This document shows, piece after piece, positions 8,535 through 17,191 of a DNA stretch of 64,000 nucleotides; position 1 is the first letter of the stretch; each line of letters opens with the position of its first letter. The notes beneath the pieces were generated by a model. That model saw only the letters and a list, made by a program, of their open reading frames with translations, was not told where the DNA came from and made no database searches. The translations under genes and the position numbers were made by a program. The stretch is from Streptomyces fulvorobeus (GTDB taxonomy: Bacteria > Actinomycetota > Actinomycetes > Streptomycetales > Streptomycetaceae). Location: assembly GCF_013167895.1 (NCBI RefSeq), contig NZ_BLWC01000001.1, forward strand, positions 496,001-560,000. Reading direction: 5' to 3'.

Positions 8535-9232
8535 GGCACCTCGTCTCGATGTGGCGACCGGTCGGTCGACCTGCTGGAGGGGTGGCTGCCGGGGACCTGA
8601 GGGGCAGCGTTCTTGTGGCACTCAGTCCCGAACAGCGAGTATCTCGTGGGGTGTTCGGGAGGATCCATCACGCGCCGGTCGGTGCGTTCCGGTCCCCCGG
8701 ACGTCCGCATGGCGCCGCCGTCCCGGTCCCACTCGTCGGCCGCCACCACGAGACAGGCCGCGATCAGGACGACGTTCTTGATGATGTACTGGCCCTCCAG
8801 GGTGGGGACCGGCGCGCCCTCCTGCCACATCTCTCCGGGAAGCAGCACGAGCGCGGAGAAGACGCCGGCCATGTGGGCGAAGAATCCCACCAGGGCTATA
8901 CGGAGAAGCACTCCCGTGACGAGGCCGAGGCCGATGGCCGTCTCGAACGCCGCCAGTGTCCGTAGCACCACGTCCGGGGGCAGCAGGCCGAGGGTGAGCT
9001 TCGTCGCGGTCCGGACGGCGACCCCCTCGGCGGGGCTGGCCTCGGGGAAGAACTTGAGGACCCCGAACCAGAGGAACACCGTGCCCACGCACATTCTGAG
9101 GAACGCCGCGGCGTGCCGCTGGACCCGGCCGGCCAGGGACCGGACCGTCCGGGTGGCCGGCCCGCCGTCCCCGGTCTGCTCCGGGGCAGGCCCTTGAGGA
9201 GGGCACAGGCTTCGCTCTCCGGCTCTTTCCAT
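8531..9232 (-). CDS. DoxX/DUF417-like polytopic membrane protein
   Basis: A 233-residue membrane protein. After a ~40-residue hydrophilic N-terminus come four predicted membrane helices (FLRMCVGTVFLWFGVLKFF; AAFETAIGLGLVTGVLL; ALVGFFAHMAGVFSALVLL; YIIKNVVLIAACLVVAA), the layout of DoxX-like and DUF417 proteins, whose members are linked to redox or respiratory functions. A long ~55-residue hydrophilic tail follows the last helix. The ATG at 9232 has an AGAGGA site upstream; the open frame continues further but only as noncoding sequence opposite the downstream region. The stop overlaps the start of the RTX gene by four bases, an unexpected partnership that suggests joint expression. Confidence 0.78.
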   Translation of the reverse strand: MERAGERSLCPPQGPAPEQTGDGGPATRTVRSLAGRVQRHAAAFLRMCVGTVFLWFGVLKFFPEASPAEGVAVRTATKLTLGLLPPDVVLRTLAAFETAIGLGLVTGVLLRIALVGFFAHMAGVFSALVLLPGEMWQEGAPVPTLEGQYIIKNVVLIAACLVVAADEWDRDGGAMRTSGGPERTDRRVMDPPEHPTRYSLFGTECHKNAAPQVPGSHPSSRSTDRSPHRDEVP

Positions 9233-9408
9233 GCCGTACCCATCCTCTCGCACGTGCTCGCACGCGGTTGTCCGAAGGCTCCTGGCCGCCGGGCGGCCGG
9301 GAGAGGAACGAGGAAGAGGGACCCGGTGTCCGGGGCGAGCGACGCATCGTCCACTCCGGGCACCGGGACACCAGCCGGCCCGTCGGGGCCGGCTGGTGCG
9401 GCACCATG

Positions 9409-9924
9409 TCAGCTCACATTCACGTCCACGCAAGCGTAGAAGGCGTTGACGGTGTCGGCGATGTTCCACACAGCCAGCACCTTCTGCTTCCCGTTCAGGC
9501 TGCCGAAGTTCACCTGGTGAGTGACGGTCTCGCCCGGCCGGGCACCGCCGTCGTTGAACTCCGCGATCTTCCGGCCACCCGCGTAGTACTGCCAGGTGCT
9601 CGTGGCGTGACGTGCCGTCAGCCGCCAGTTGAAGCTGGTCGTCCGGCTGACCGGGGTGACCTTCCAGCCCTTGCTGTCGTTGTCGAGCTCGGCGAAGGCG
9701 GCGTTCCCTCCGCTGCAGCTCGTCAGACCTTTGCGGCCCTCGACGCTCTGCGGCTCGTATTTGATGGAACCGCAGGGGACCACGCCCGCGGCACACTGGG
9801 CCTGTCGGCTGGGGGGCGAGGATATGTAGCCGTGCGCGCTCGCGCCGCCGGCCGGCAGGCTCACGGCCAGAAGCGGGGCGATTCCCGCGCCGATGGCGGC
9901 GGCCAGCATCTTCTTGCTCTTCAT
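9409..9924 (-). CDS. Secreted AA10 lytic polysaccharide monooxygenase (chitin-binding)
   Basis: A copper-dependent lytic polysaccharide monooxygenase that oxidatively cleaves crystalline chitin outside the cell. The 171-residue precursor has a signal peptide ending ASA at residue 30, so the mature protein begins with His31 (HGYISSPPSRQ). That N-terminal histidine and His106 (LTARHATSTWQYY) would form the histidine brace holding copper. Four cysteines fit the usual AA10 disulfides, and the C-terminus NAFYACVDVNV is family typical. It is a single-domain enzyme with no appended carbohydrate-binding module. The start at 9924 has an AGGAG ribosome site; a DasR-type operator lies ~118 bases upstream, matching control by aminosugars. 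Confidence 0.95.
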   Translation of the reverse strand: MKSKKMLAAAIGAGIAPLLAVSLPAGGASAHGYISSPPSRQAQCAAGVVPCGSIKYEPQSVEGRKGLTSCSGGNAAFAELDNDSKGWKVTPVSRTTSFNWRLTARHATSTWQYYAGGRKIAEFNDGGARPGETVTHQVNFGSLNGKQKVLAVWNIADTVNAFYACVDVNVS

Positions 9925-10041
9925 GACAACTCCTGTGGGGGGTCCGTGCCCGCCCGCCCGAAGGCGAAGCAGGCATGTGCATGTCAAGCAGCAACTCCAT
10001 GACCGTGGGCGGTCATTGCCTGGCGATGAAAGCGTACCCGA

Positions 10042-10057
10042 CTTGGTCTAGACCAAA
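10042..10057. promoter_or_regulatory. DasR-responsive element (dre)
   Basis: The core TGGTCTAGACCA at 10044-10055 is a perfect palindrome and equals the core of the Streptomyces DasR consensus; only the outer flanking bases differ. It sits ~118 bases upstream of the LPMO start. In Streptomyces, DasR (a GntR-family regulator released by glucosamine-6-phosphate) represses chitinolytic genes, so the position fits. Confidence 0.85.
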
Positions 10058-10235
10058 CCGGTGCTGAAAATATGACCGCTCCTGTGTGCCTGGGCGCACC
10101 TGGCATGCCCTGGCCGTTCAGCGGGCAACTTCCTTGCCGGGTGCGAGGTTGTCGGGTTCGGGACGCCTCGTGAGCAGTGTCGTGAAGTGATCCGTCCCAG
10201 AGGATCTGGTCCGAGGCCGGGTATGTCACGCAAGG

Positions 10236-10257
10236 CTTCGTGACCACAGTCACGAAG
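10236..10257. repeat. 9-bp inverted repeat, possible operator
   Basis: CTTCGTGAC at 10236-10244 and GTCACGAAG at 10249-10257 are perfect inverse complements around CACA. A related half-site (GTGAAGTGATC) occurs about 70 bases to the left near 10182. It may be a regulator site for either divergent gene; no regulator is identified. Confidence 0.4.
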
Positions 10258-10407
10258 TGGATCAGCCCTCCGGCGCGGCACGGCTCGGATGACGCCGAGT
10301 GCCGTCATCAGGACTGCATCGCGGACCGGCCCGCGTTTGTGGGCTACGCATCGGCAGTCGATGCCCCACCGTGGCTGATTCCGGCGGGCGTGCCGGGGAC
10401 AGGTTTG

Positions 10408-10424
10408 CTAACTCAAGTTATTAA
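10408..10424 (+). promoter_or_regulatory. MalR operator copy 1 (upstream of malR)
   Basis: The 17-base sequence CTAACTCAAGTTATTAA lies 122 bases before malR. The same core recurs before malE (one base A to C, one T to A) and, inverted, before the second pullulanase. Its recurrence only in front of maltose genes supports MalR binding and autoregulation. Confidence 0.75.
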
Positions 10425-10546
10425 TGGGTTAATGCCCACCGGGCCCTGGCAGCGAAGGAGAGTGCGCCGGTCGACCTTCGACTTCCTCGTCCAGTTGGCC
10501 TATCTGCGCTATATCGTTAGTAATCGTTTAGACATCGGGGGCTGGC

Positions 10547-11626
10547 ATGTCGAGCATTTCGTCCGGGGCCGGGCCGCGTGGCGGGCGAACGCGCCCTACC
10601 GCCAATGACGTGGCCAAGGCCGCAGGTGTCTCGCGGTCGGCGGTGTCGTTCGCGTTCAACAGTCCCGAGAAGCTTTCGACCGCCACGCGTGACCGGATTC
10701 TCGCCGCGGCGCAGGAACTCAGTTATGTGCCCAACACGCTGGCACGGATGCTGAAGGCAGGTCAGACGCAGTCGTTGGGTGTGCTGCTGCCGCAGAACCT
10801 GGCGAAGGTCATGGAGAACCCCTACTACGCCCGGTTCCTGACGGGGGTGGGTCAGGTGTGCGACGAGCAGGGGTACACGCTGCTGCTGACCCCTCCGCTG
10901 CGGGACTCGATGCTGAAGGCCATTCCGTACGCGGCGGTCGACGGATTCATCGTGTGCGGGCTGGAGCACGACCGCGGTGAAGTGGCGGAGCTGCGCCGGC
11001 GGGGTATCCCGTTCGTGCTGGTGGACAGCAGTCCTCACCAGGACGTGTCCAGCGTGGACGTGGATGACGAGGGCGGGGCGTACGAGGTGATGCGTCATGT
11101 GCTGGATCTGGGGCACCGGCGGATCGCACTCCTTTCGATCGATCCCGGACCGGAGCACGCGGAGCGCGGCTACCGGGGCCCGCTGGCGCGCCGTATCGCG
11201 GGGATCACACGGGCTCTGGGGGAGTCCGGCATGGGCCTGGGCGACCTTGAGCTGGTCGAGGTGCCCGCAACGAGGATGGACGGGTTCCGTGCCGCGAAGG
11301 CGCTGATGGCTTCGGCGCCGCCCACTGCCGTCGTGGCGATGTCGGACATCCTCGCGTTCGGTGCCGTGGACGCCATGCACGACCTCGGGCTGAACGTGCC
11401 CGGCGACGTGACGGTGACCGGGTACGACGATCTGCCGGAGTCGTCGTGGACGCGCCCTCGGTTGACGACCATCCGCCAGGCCATCACGACCAAGGGCCGC
11501 ACGGCCGCCGATCTGCTGTTCTCCGCGATGCGTGACGAGGACCAGCACCCGCACCAGCTCCTCGGCACTCACCTGGTCGTTCGCGACTCCAGCAGCCGCC
11601 CCGGCCGAACAGGGCTCTCCGGCTGA
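10547..11626 (+). CDS. malR: LacI-family repressor of the maltose regulon (MalR)
   Basis: A 359-residue LacI/GalR regulator. Residues ~17-65 hold the helix-turn-helix (TANDVAKAAGVSRSAVSFAF) and hinge (PNTLARMLKAG), followed by a periplasmic-binding-protein-like effector domain (SLGVLLPQNL; AVVAMSDILAFG; TGYDDLPESS). It directly precedes malE-malF-malG in the same orientation, the order of the known Streptomyces malR-malEFG locus, where MalR represses maltose uptake until a maltodextrin signal is present. A MalR-type operator precedes its own start. The ATG at 10547 follows a GGGGGCTGGC stretch. Confidence 0.93.
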   Translation: MSSISSGAGPRGGRTRPTANDVAKAAGVSRSAVSFAFNSPEKLSTATRDRILAAAQELSYVPNTLARMLKAGQTQSLGVLLPQNLAKVMENPYYARFLTGVGQVCDEQGYTLLLTPPLRDSMLKAIPYAAVDGFIVCGLEHDRGEVAELRRRGIPFVLVDSSPHQDVSSVDVDDEGGAYEVMRHVLDLGHRRIALLSIDPGPEHAERGYRGPLARRIAGITRALGESGMGLGDLELVEVPATRMDGFRAAKALMASAPPTAVVAMSDILAFGAVDAMHDLGLNVPGDVTVTGYDDLPESSWTRPRLTTIRQAITTKGRTAADLLFSAMRDEDQHPHQLLGTHLVVRDSSSRPGRTGLSG

Positions 11627-11991
11627 CCGAGTACTCCCCCGGCCCTTCCGTCCCGCGCCGCCCTCCACCCCGGTTTCCGGAGTGTTCGGGCGGCGTTCGC
11701 CATGGCCCCACCACGGTTCGGTCAAGATGGCGAGCGCGTTACAAAACCGTTAACTAACTCCAGTTAATAACCTGCTAGCGTCTGCGAAACGAAGAGTTCG
11801 CAAGACTCTCGCCACACCAGAAAATGAGGCAACCAGCCCTCCTCCTGGTGAGGAAGCATGCCCCGCGGCCCGGCCTCCAGCGCACGGACGTGCTGGAGGT
11901 GCATCCGCAGACTGCCGCCGGCTTCGCCCCGTTGCCGGCGGCAGTACCGGGTCCGCCGTCGTCGGATCAGTCTTTCCATCGAGGAGTCCTC
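11627..11991. other. malR-malE intergenic region
   Basis: A 365-base region holding the malE promoter. It contains an AT-rich block (about 11740-11775) with the second MalR operator, then a ~215-base stretch leading to the malE ribosome site GAGGAG. The frame open from 11824 into malE has no signal-peptide character before the ATG at 11992, so this stretch is likely untranslated leader. Confidence 0.6.
11754..11770 (+). promoter_or_regulatory. MalR operator copy 2 (upstream of malE)
   Basis: CTAACTCCAGTTAATAA lies ~220 bases before malE in a locally AT-rich promoter region, and a second TTAAC half-site sits immediately before it. It shares 15 of 17 bases with the copy upstream of malR. Its placement fits repression of the malEFG operon. 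Confidence 0.78.
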
Positions 11992-13269
11992 ATGCGCCGT
12001 GGCATCGCCGCAGCCGCCCTGATATCGGCCATCAGCATCTGTGCAAGTGCCTGCTCCGGCGGTACCTCCGACTCCGGGGACGCCTCCGGCCCGGTGACCA
12101 TCACCTGGTGGGACACCTCGGACGCCACCAACGAAGGACCGACGTACAAGGCCCTGGTCCAGGCGTTCGAGAAGGCCAACCCCGACATCGAGGTCACCTA
12201 CGTCAGCGTGCCTTTCGGTGACGCGCAGACCAAGTTCCAGACGGCCGCGGGCAGCAAGGGAGCCCCTGACGTGCTGCGCGCCGACGTCGGCTGGACCCCG
12301 GGCTTCGCGAAGGCCGGCTACCTCGCCCCGCTGGACGACACCGCCGCGGGCAAGGACGTCGCCGCCTTCGAGCCGGGCCTGATCGAGCAGGGCAGGTACG
12401 AGGGCAAGCTCTACGGCATTCCGCAGGTCACCGACACCCTGGCCATGATGTACAACAAGGACCTGTTCACCAAGGCCGGGATCACCGAGCCGCCGGCCAC
12501 CTGGACGCAGTGGAAGAGCGACATCGCCACGGTCAAGGACAAGACCGGCGTCGACGGCTTCGCCTTCAACCCCCAGGGCTACTACGCCATGCCGTTCCTC
12601 TACGGCGAGGGCACCGACATGGTCGACCCCGGGGCGAAGAAGATCACACTGAACTCGCCGGCCGCGATCAAGGGCATCGACACGCTCAAGGACCTGGTGA
12701 AGGCCAAGGGCACGCGGAAGCTGGACACCACCAGCAACGCCTACCCCAACATCATGGACGCCTTCAGCAGCGGCAAGGTCGCCTCCATCATCCAGGGCCC
12801 GTGGGAGAACGCCAACGTCTTCAAGGGTTCGGCCTTCGCCGACAAGAACAACCTCGGTATCGCACCCGTACCGGCCGGCAGCACGGGCAGGGCGGGGGCG
12901 CCGCTGGGCGGTCACAACCTCGTCGCCTACGCGGGCTCGGACGCCGCGCACCAGGAGGCGTCGAGCAAGTTCATCGCCTTCATGACCTCCGCGCAGTCGC
13001 AGAGTCAGGTCGCCCTGAAGAACGGCACCCTGCCCACCCGCGGTGACGCCTACACCGCCGAGGTCACGGCCAACCCGGGCATCGCCGGGTACCAGAAGGT
13101 CCTGCCCAGCGGTCAGCCGCGTAAGGCCCTGCCGGAGTACAGCTCGCTGTACACCCCGCTGGAGACCCAGCTGATCAAGATCCTCTCCGGCCAGGAGAGC
13201 ACCGAAGGCGGCCTGGACAACGCGGCCACCGAGGCGAAGAAGCTCCTGTCGAACTACAGCGTCAGCTAA
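11992..13269 (+). CDS. malE: Maltose/maltodextrin-binding lipoprotein
   Basis: The extracytoplasmic solute-binding component of a maltodextrin ABC importer, 425 residues. The signal sequence ends in a lipobox (CASAC) with Cys21 as the lipidation site, so it is anchored outside the membrane. The body has family-1 binding protein features (TITWWDTSDATNEG; YGIPQVTDTLAMMYNKDLF; IIQGPWENANVF; APLGGHNLVAYAGS). The ATG at 11992 follows GAGGAG. It is the first gene of malE-malF-malG; a hairpin separates it from malF, a common way to give the binding protein higher expression. No ATPase is encoded here; Streptomyces sugar importers often share a single MsiK ATPase encoded elsewhere. Confidence 0.94.
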   Translation: MRRGIAAAALISAISICASACSGGTSDSGDASGPVTITWWDTSDATNEGPTYKALVQAFEKANPDIEVTYVSVPFGDAQTKFQTAAGSKGAPDVLRADVGWTPGFAKAGYLAPLDDTAAGKDVAAFEPGLIEQGRYEGKLYGIPQVTDTLAMMYNKDLFTKAGITEPPATWTQWKSDIATVKDKTGVDGFAFNPQGYYAMPFLYGEGTDMVDPGAKKITLNSPAAIKGIDTLKDLVKAKGTRKLDTTSNAYPNIMDAFSSGKVASIIQGPWENANVFKGSAFADKNNLGIAPVPAGSTGRAGAPLGGHNLVAYAGSDAAHQEASSKFIAFMTSAQSQSQVALKNGTLPTRGDAYTAEVTANPGIAGYQKVLPSGQPRKALPEYSSLYTPLETQLIKILSGQESTEGGLDNAATEAKKLLSNYSVS

Positions 13270-13280
13270 GGAACGAGGTC

Positions 13281-13310
13281 CGCCCCGCCCCGCCGGATGC
13301 GGGCGGGGCG
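13281..13310 (+). terminator. malE-malF intercistronic hairpin
   Basis: A perfect 10-bp stem, CGCCCCGCCC (13281-13290) with GGGCGGGGCG (13301-13310), around a ten-base loop, 11 bases after the malE stop. It probably acts as an attenuator or mRNA 3'-end stabiliser rather than a full stop, because malF follows in the same operon. Confidence 0.7.
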
Positions 13311-13353
13311 CACCCGACGTCTCTCTTCCTCATCCCTGTCCCCGAGGTGCCAG

Positions 13354-14361
13354 ATGACCGCCGTCGTCGAGGGCAAGCCTGCCCGCGCGAACCGTCGCCA
13401 GCGAACTACCGGGCCCGGTTCCGGCCCGCTCAACCGTGTCAAGAACTCCTACGATCAGCGCTGGTACGCCTGGGCCATGTGCGTACCCGTGGTCCTCGTC
13501 CTGAGTGCCGTCGTCGCCTACCCGCTGGTGCAGGGGGTCTACCTCACCTTCACCGACGCCACCAGCCAGAACGTCGGCCGCACCATCGGCGTCAACCACA
13601 TCCCCGACAGCTTCTCCTGGGTCGGGCTGAAGAACTACGCCGACGTCCTCACCGGGGCCAACAACCAGTTCTGGCCGCACCTGGTGTGGACGATCATCTG
13701 GACGGTGGCCTGCGTCGCCCTGACCTACGCCATCGGCCTGGCCCTGGCCATCGCACTCAACCGCGACATGCGGGCGCGCAGCCTCTACCGGCTGCTGCTC
13801 ATCCTGCCGTGGGCGGTGCCGACGTTCGTGACCATCTTCGGCTGGCGGCTGATCCTGGCTGACGACGGTGTCGTCAACCAGCTCCTTAGCCTGGTCGGAC
13901 TGCCCGGACCGTCCTGGCTGAGTGATCCACTGGCGCAGAAGTTCGCCGCGATCGGCGTGAACATCTGGTGCGGGGTGCCGTTCATGATGATCTCCATGCT
14001 CGGCGGACTACAGGCCATTCCCCGCGAACTCCACGAGGCGGCGGAGATGGACGGCGCCAGCCCTTGGCAGCGGTTCGTCCACGTCATCCTGCCCGGGCTG
14101 CGCCCGGTCAGTAGCACGGTGATCCTGCTCGGTGTGATCTGGACGTTCAACCAGTTCAACGTGATCTTCCTGCTGTTCGGCGGGAACAGCGACAGCGTCC
14201 AGATCCTCGTGACCTACGCCTACCGGCTCTTCTTCGGTCAGCAGCCCCAGGACTACGCCGGCTCGGCGACCGTCGGCATCCTGTGCCTGTCGATCCTGGT
14301 CGTCTTCACGAGCGTCTACCGCCGCTGGCTCAAGCGCAACGACCAGGGGGTTCTGGCATGA
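13354..14361 (+). CDS. malF: Maltose ABC transporter permease MalF
   Basis: The first membrane-spanning subunit of the maltodextrin importer, 335 residues. A ~45-residue cytoplasmic N-terminus precedes six predicted helices, the first being MCVPVVLVLSAVVAYPLV. The EAA loop that contacts the ATPase is present (HEAAEMDGASPWQRF, about residue 228). The start at 13354 has a GAGGTG site and is preferred over an upstream codon at 13297 that would overlap the intercistronic hairpin. Its stop overlaps the malG start as ATGA. Confidence 0.93.
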   Translation: MTAVVEGKPARANRRQRTTGPGSGPLNRVKNSYDQRWYAWAMCVPVVLVLSAVVAYPLVQGVYLTFTDATSQNVGRTIGVNHIPDSFSWVGLKNYADVLTGANNQFWPHLVWTIIWTVACVALTYAIGLALAIALNRDMRARSLYRLLLILPWAVPTFVTIFGWRLILADDGVVNQLLSLVGLPGPSWLSDPLAQKFAAIGVNIWCGVPFMMISMLGGLQAIPRELHEAAEMDGASPWQRFVHVILPGLRPVSSTVILLGVIWTFNQFNVIFLLFGGNSDSVQILVTYAYRLFFGQQPQDYAGSATVGILCLSILVVFTSVYRRWLKRNDQGVLA

Positions 14362-15263
14362 CCACCACCGCGACCACATCTCCGGCCGCCCGCCGCCCCG
14401 CGCCGGACCGGAAGGCAACCCCGAACCGTCCGCGCGGCGCACGACGCCGCTCCGTCTCCGCCTCGCTGCACGGCTTCCTGATCGCCGCTGCGTTCATCGC
14501 CGTCTTTCCCATCCTGTGGATCTTCTACATCTCCCTGGGCCCGGACAAGAACGACTACCAGCACCCCGGCCGCATCCTTGACAACCTGACCCTGTCCAAC
14601 TACGGACACGTGCTCCAGGACACCGGGTTCGGCACTTGGATGATCAACTCGCTGATCGTCGCCTTCGGGACCATGCTCATCGGCGTCATGATCGCCGCCA
14701 GCGCCGCCTACGCCGTCTCCCGGATGAAGTTCCTGGGCCGCGGCTCGCTGATGTACACCTTCCTGCTCACCCAGATGTTCCCCGTAGCCGTTCTGATGGT
14801 GCCGCTGTACAAGATCATGGGCAGCATCGGCCTGCTCGACACCTACGGCGGCCTCGTCCTTATCTACTGCTCCACCGCCGTGCCGTACTGCGCGTGGCTG
14901 CTCAAGGGCTACTTCGACACCATCCCCGTCGAGATCGACGAGGCCGGGCGCATCGACGGCCTGACCCCTTTCGGGACGTTCTGGCGCCTCATCCTGCCGC
15001 TGGCCCGGCCCGGTCTCGCGGTCGCCGCGTTCTACACCTTCCTCACCGCCTGGGGCGAGGTCGCCTTCGCGTCGAAGTTCATGCTCTCGGAAGGCAATTA
15101 CACCCTCGCGGTGGGCCTGCAGTCCTACATCAGCCAGTTCAACTCCCAGTGGAACTACATGGCGGCGACCTCCGTGCTCATCGCCATCCCCGCCGGCCTG
15201 GTGTTCTACGTCGTCCAGAAGCACCTCGTCACCGGCCTCACCGCCGGTGGCACCAAAGGCTGA
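14358..15263 (+). CDS. malG: Maltose ABC transporter permease MalG
   Basis: The second permease subunit, 301 residues. About 35 hydrophilic residues rich in Thr, Pro and Arg precede six helices; the EAA motif reads DEAGRIDGLTPFGTFWRLI (about residue 196). It begins inside the malF stop codon (ATGA overlap), which couples their translation at 1:1. It pairs with MalF to form the channel for MalE-delivered maltodextrins. The glucosidase gene follows after 109 bases in the same orientation. Confidence 0.93.
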   Translation: MTTTATTSPAARRPAPDRKATPNRPRGARRRSVSASLHGFLIAAAFIAVFPILWIFYISLGPDKNDYQHPGRILDNLTLSNYGHVLQDTGFGTWMINSLIVAFGTMLIGVMIAASAAYAVSRMKFLGRGSLMYTFLLTQMFPVAVLMVPLYKIMGSIGLLDTYGGLVLIYCSTAVPYCAWLLKGYFDTIPVEIDEAGRIDGLTPFGTFWRLILPLARPGLAVAAFYTFLTAWGEVAFASKFMLSEGNYTLAVGLQSYISQFNSQWNYMAATSVLIAIPAGLVFYVVQKHLVTGLTAGGTKG

Positions 15264-15372
15264 CCCAGCGCCGTTCCAGCCGTTGCCCCGCGTATCCCGT
15301 GGCCCTGCTCAGCAGCGAAGCCCCTGCCTGCCGTCGGCGCGCCGCGCGCCACCGTCGTGAGGACCCCACTCC

Positions 15373-17073
15373 ATGACCCAGCACCTGCTTGCTCACCACT
15401 CCGTCCCGTCCGCACCGCCCGCTCCCAATGCCGACTGGTGGCGCGAAGCGGTGATCTACCAGGTCTACCCGCGCAGTTTCGCCGATTCCAACGGCGACGG
15501 CATGGGCGACCTGCCCGGCATCCGCAGCCGGCTGCCCTACCTGCGCTCCTTGGGCGTCGACGCGGTGTGGCTCTCCCCCTTCTACTCCTCCCCCCAGGCC
15601 GACGCCGGATACGACGTCGCCGACTACCGGGTCGTCGACCCGATGTTCGGCACCCTTCACGATGCCGTGTCCCTGATCGAGGATGCCCACGAGCTGGGCC
15701 TGCGCATCATCGTCGACCTGGTCCCCAACCACTGCTCGGACGCACACGTCTGGTTCCAGCAAGCCCTGCGGGAGGGTCCGGGATCCCGCCTGCGCGAACG
15801 CTTTCACTTCCGCGACGGTCTGGGGCCAGGCGGCGAGCAGCCGCCCAACGACTGGGAGTCGGTCTTCGGCGGTCCCGCCTGGACCCGCACCAAGAACCCG
15901 GACGGCACCCCAGGACAGTGGTATCTGCACCTGTTCGCCCCTCAGCAGCCGGACTTCAACTGGGATCACCGGGCCGTCCACGACGAGTTCGCCTCGATCC
16001 TGCGGTTCTGGCTCGACCTGGGCGTCGACGGCTTCCGCATCGACGTCGCCCACGGCCTGGTCAAAGCCCCCGGCCTGCCCGACCTGGGCGTCCACAACCC
16101 GCTGCACCTGCTGGACAGCGGTGCCGGGCCGTGCTTCGACCAGGACGGCGTGCACGACATCTACCGCGGCTGGCGCACCATCCTCGAGGAGTACGCCGGG
16201 GACCGCATCGGCGTCGCGGAGGCGTGGGCTCCCACTCTTCAGCGCACCGCGAACTACGTGCGCCCCGACGAACTGCACCAGGCGTTCAACTTCCAGTATC
16301 TGGCCACTTCCTGGGAAGCAGGCCCCTTGCGGCAGGTCATCGACGAGACCCTCGCCACCGTGCGCCACGTCGGCGCCCCGCCCACCTGGGTCCTGTCCAA
16401 CCACGACGTCACCCGGCACACCACCCGCTTCGCCAACCCACCCGGTCTGGGCACCCAGATCCGCACCGCCGGCGACCGGGAACTGGGGCTGCGGCGCGCT
16501 CGCGCCGCTACTCTCCTCATGCTCGCCCTGCCCGGCTCCGCATACATCTACCAGGGGGAGGAGCTGGGCCTGCCCGACGTCACCGACCTGCCCGACGAGG
16601 CCCGGCAGGACCCCTCCTACTTCCGGGCCGACGGCCAGGACGGCTTCCGCGACGGCTGCCGGGTCCCCATCCCGTGGTCCGGCACCCAGGCCCCCTACGG
16701 CTTCAACGCGGTGACCGGCGGGCCGAGCTGGCTGCCCCAGCCCGCCGAGTGGGCCGAGCTCAGTGTCGATGTGCAGACAGGCGACCCCGCCTCGACGCTT
16801 GAGCTCTACCGTGCCGCGCTGACCATCCGCCGCGCCCACCCCGCCTTGGGCGCAGCTGACAACCTGCGTTGGCTGGACAGTCCCCAGGGCGTTCTCGTCT
16901 TCGAGCGTCCCACCCCCGATGGCAGGGTCTTCACCTGCACCGTCAACACCACCGATGCACCGGTCCGGCTCACCGTTCCGGGCGAACAGCTCCTCGCCAA
17001 CGCCCAGATCACCATCAAGGGCACCGAGGCGCTCCTGCCGGGTGATACCACCGCCTGGTGGACCGCCCGCTGA
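15373..17073 (+). CDS. aglA: Intracellular GH13 alpha-glucosidase
   Basis: A 566-residue alpha-glucosidase of GH13 without a signal peptide, so it acts on imported maltodextrins. The (beta/alpha)8 signatures are complete: QVYPRSFADSNGDGMGDL near the N-terminus, IIVDLVPNHCSD, the nucleophile Asp224 in GFRIDVAHG, the acid/base Glu283 in GVAEAWAP, and the transition-state Asp345 in SNHDVTRH. A C-terminal beta domain carries the usual closing elements (FTCTVNTTDAPVRL). It lies 109 bases after malG in the maltose gene set, as in other Streptomyces where aglA follows malG. A related activity such as isomaltase cannot be excluded from sequence alone. Confidence 0.9.
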   Translation: MTQHLLAHHSVPSAPPAPNADWWREAVIYQVYPRSFADSNGDGMGDLPGIRSRLPYLRSLGVDAVWLSPFYSSPQADAGYDVADYRVVDPMFGTLHDAVSLIEDAHELGLRIIVDLVPNHCSDAHVWFQQALREGPGSRLRERFHFRDGLGPGGEQPPNDWESVFGGPAWTRTKNPDGTPGQWYLHLFAPQQPDFNWDHRAVHDEFASILRFWLDLGVDGFRIDVAHGLVKAPGLPDLGVHNPLHLLDSGAGPCFDQDGVHDIYRGWRTILEEYAGDRIGVAEAWAPTLQRTANYVRPDELHQAFNFQYLATSWEAGPLRQVIDETLATVRHVGAPPTWVLSNHDVTRHTTRFANPPGLGTQIRTAGDRELGLRRARAATLLMLALPGSAYIYQGEELGLPDVTDLPDEARQDPSYFRADGQDGFRDGCRVPIPWSGTQAPYGFNAVTGGPSWLPQPAEWAELSVDVQTGDPASTLELYRAALTIRRAHPALGAADNLRWLDSPQGVLVFERPTPDGRVFTCTVNTTDAPVRLTVPGEQLLANAQITIKGTEALLPGDTTAWWTAR

Positions 17074-17191
17074 ACCGACCGGGGCCCCGCCCCGGCGCCT
17101 TCCCGCCCCCTGTACCCCGCGTTCCATCTTCCCGCACCGGGACCGCCCCGCCGGTTCACCTCCGTCCTGCCCACGAGACAGCGAGGTCTCC

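Larger units (their letters stand above)
9925..10546. other. Regulatory intergenic region between LPMO and malR
   Basis: A 622-base divergent region with no supported gene. It holds a DasR-type palindrome at 10042-10057, a 9-bp inverted repeat (10236-10244 and 10249-10257) and a MalR-type operator at 10408-10424. The 122-residue open frame from 10240 runs into malR in another frame and has no family signature. Confidence 0.6.

Noticed and set aside
10240..10608. A 122-residue plus-strand frame before malR
   Set aside because: It spans the operator region and continues out of frame into malR; no ribosome site or homology.
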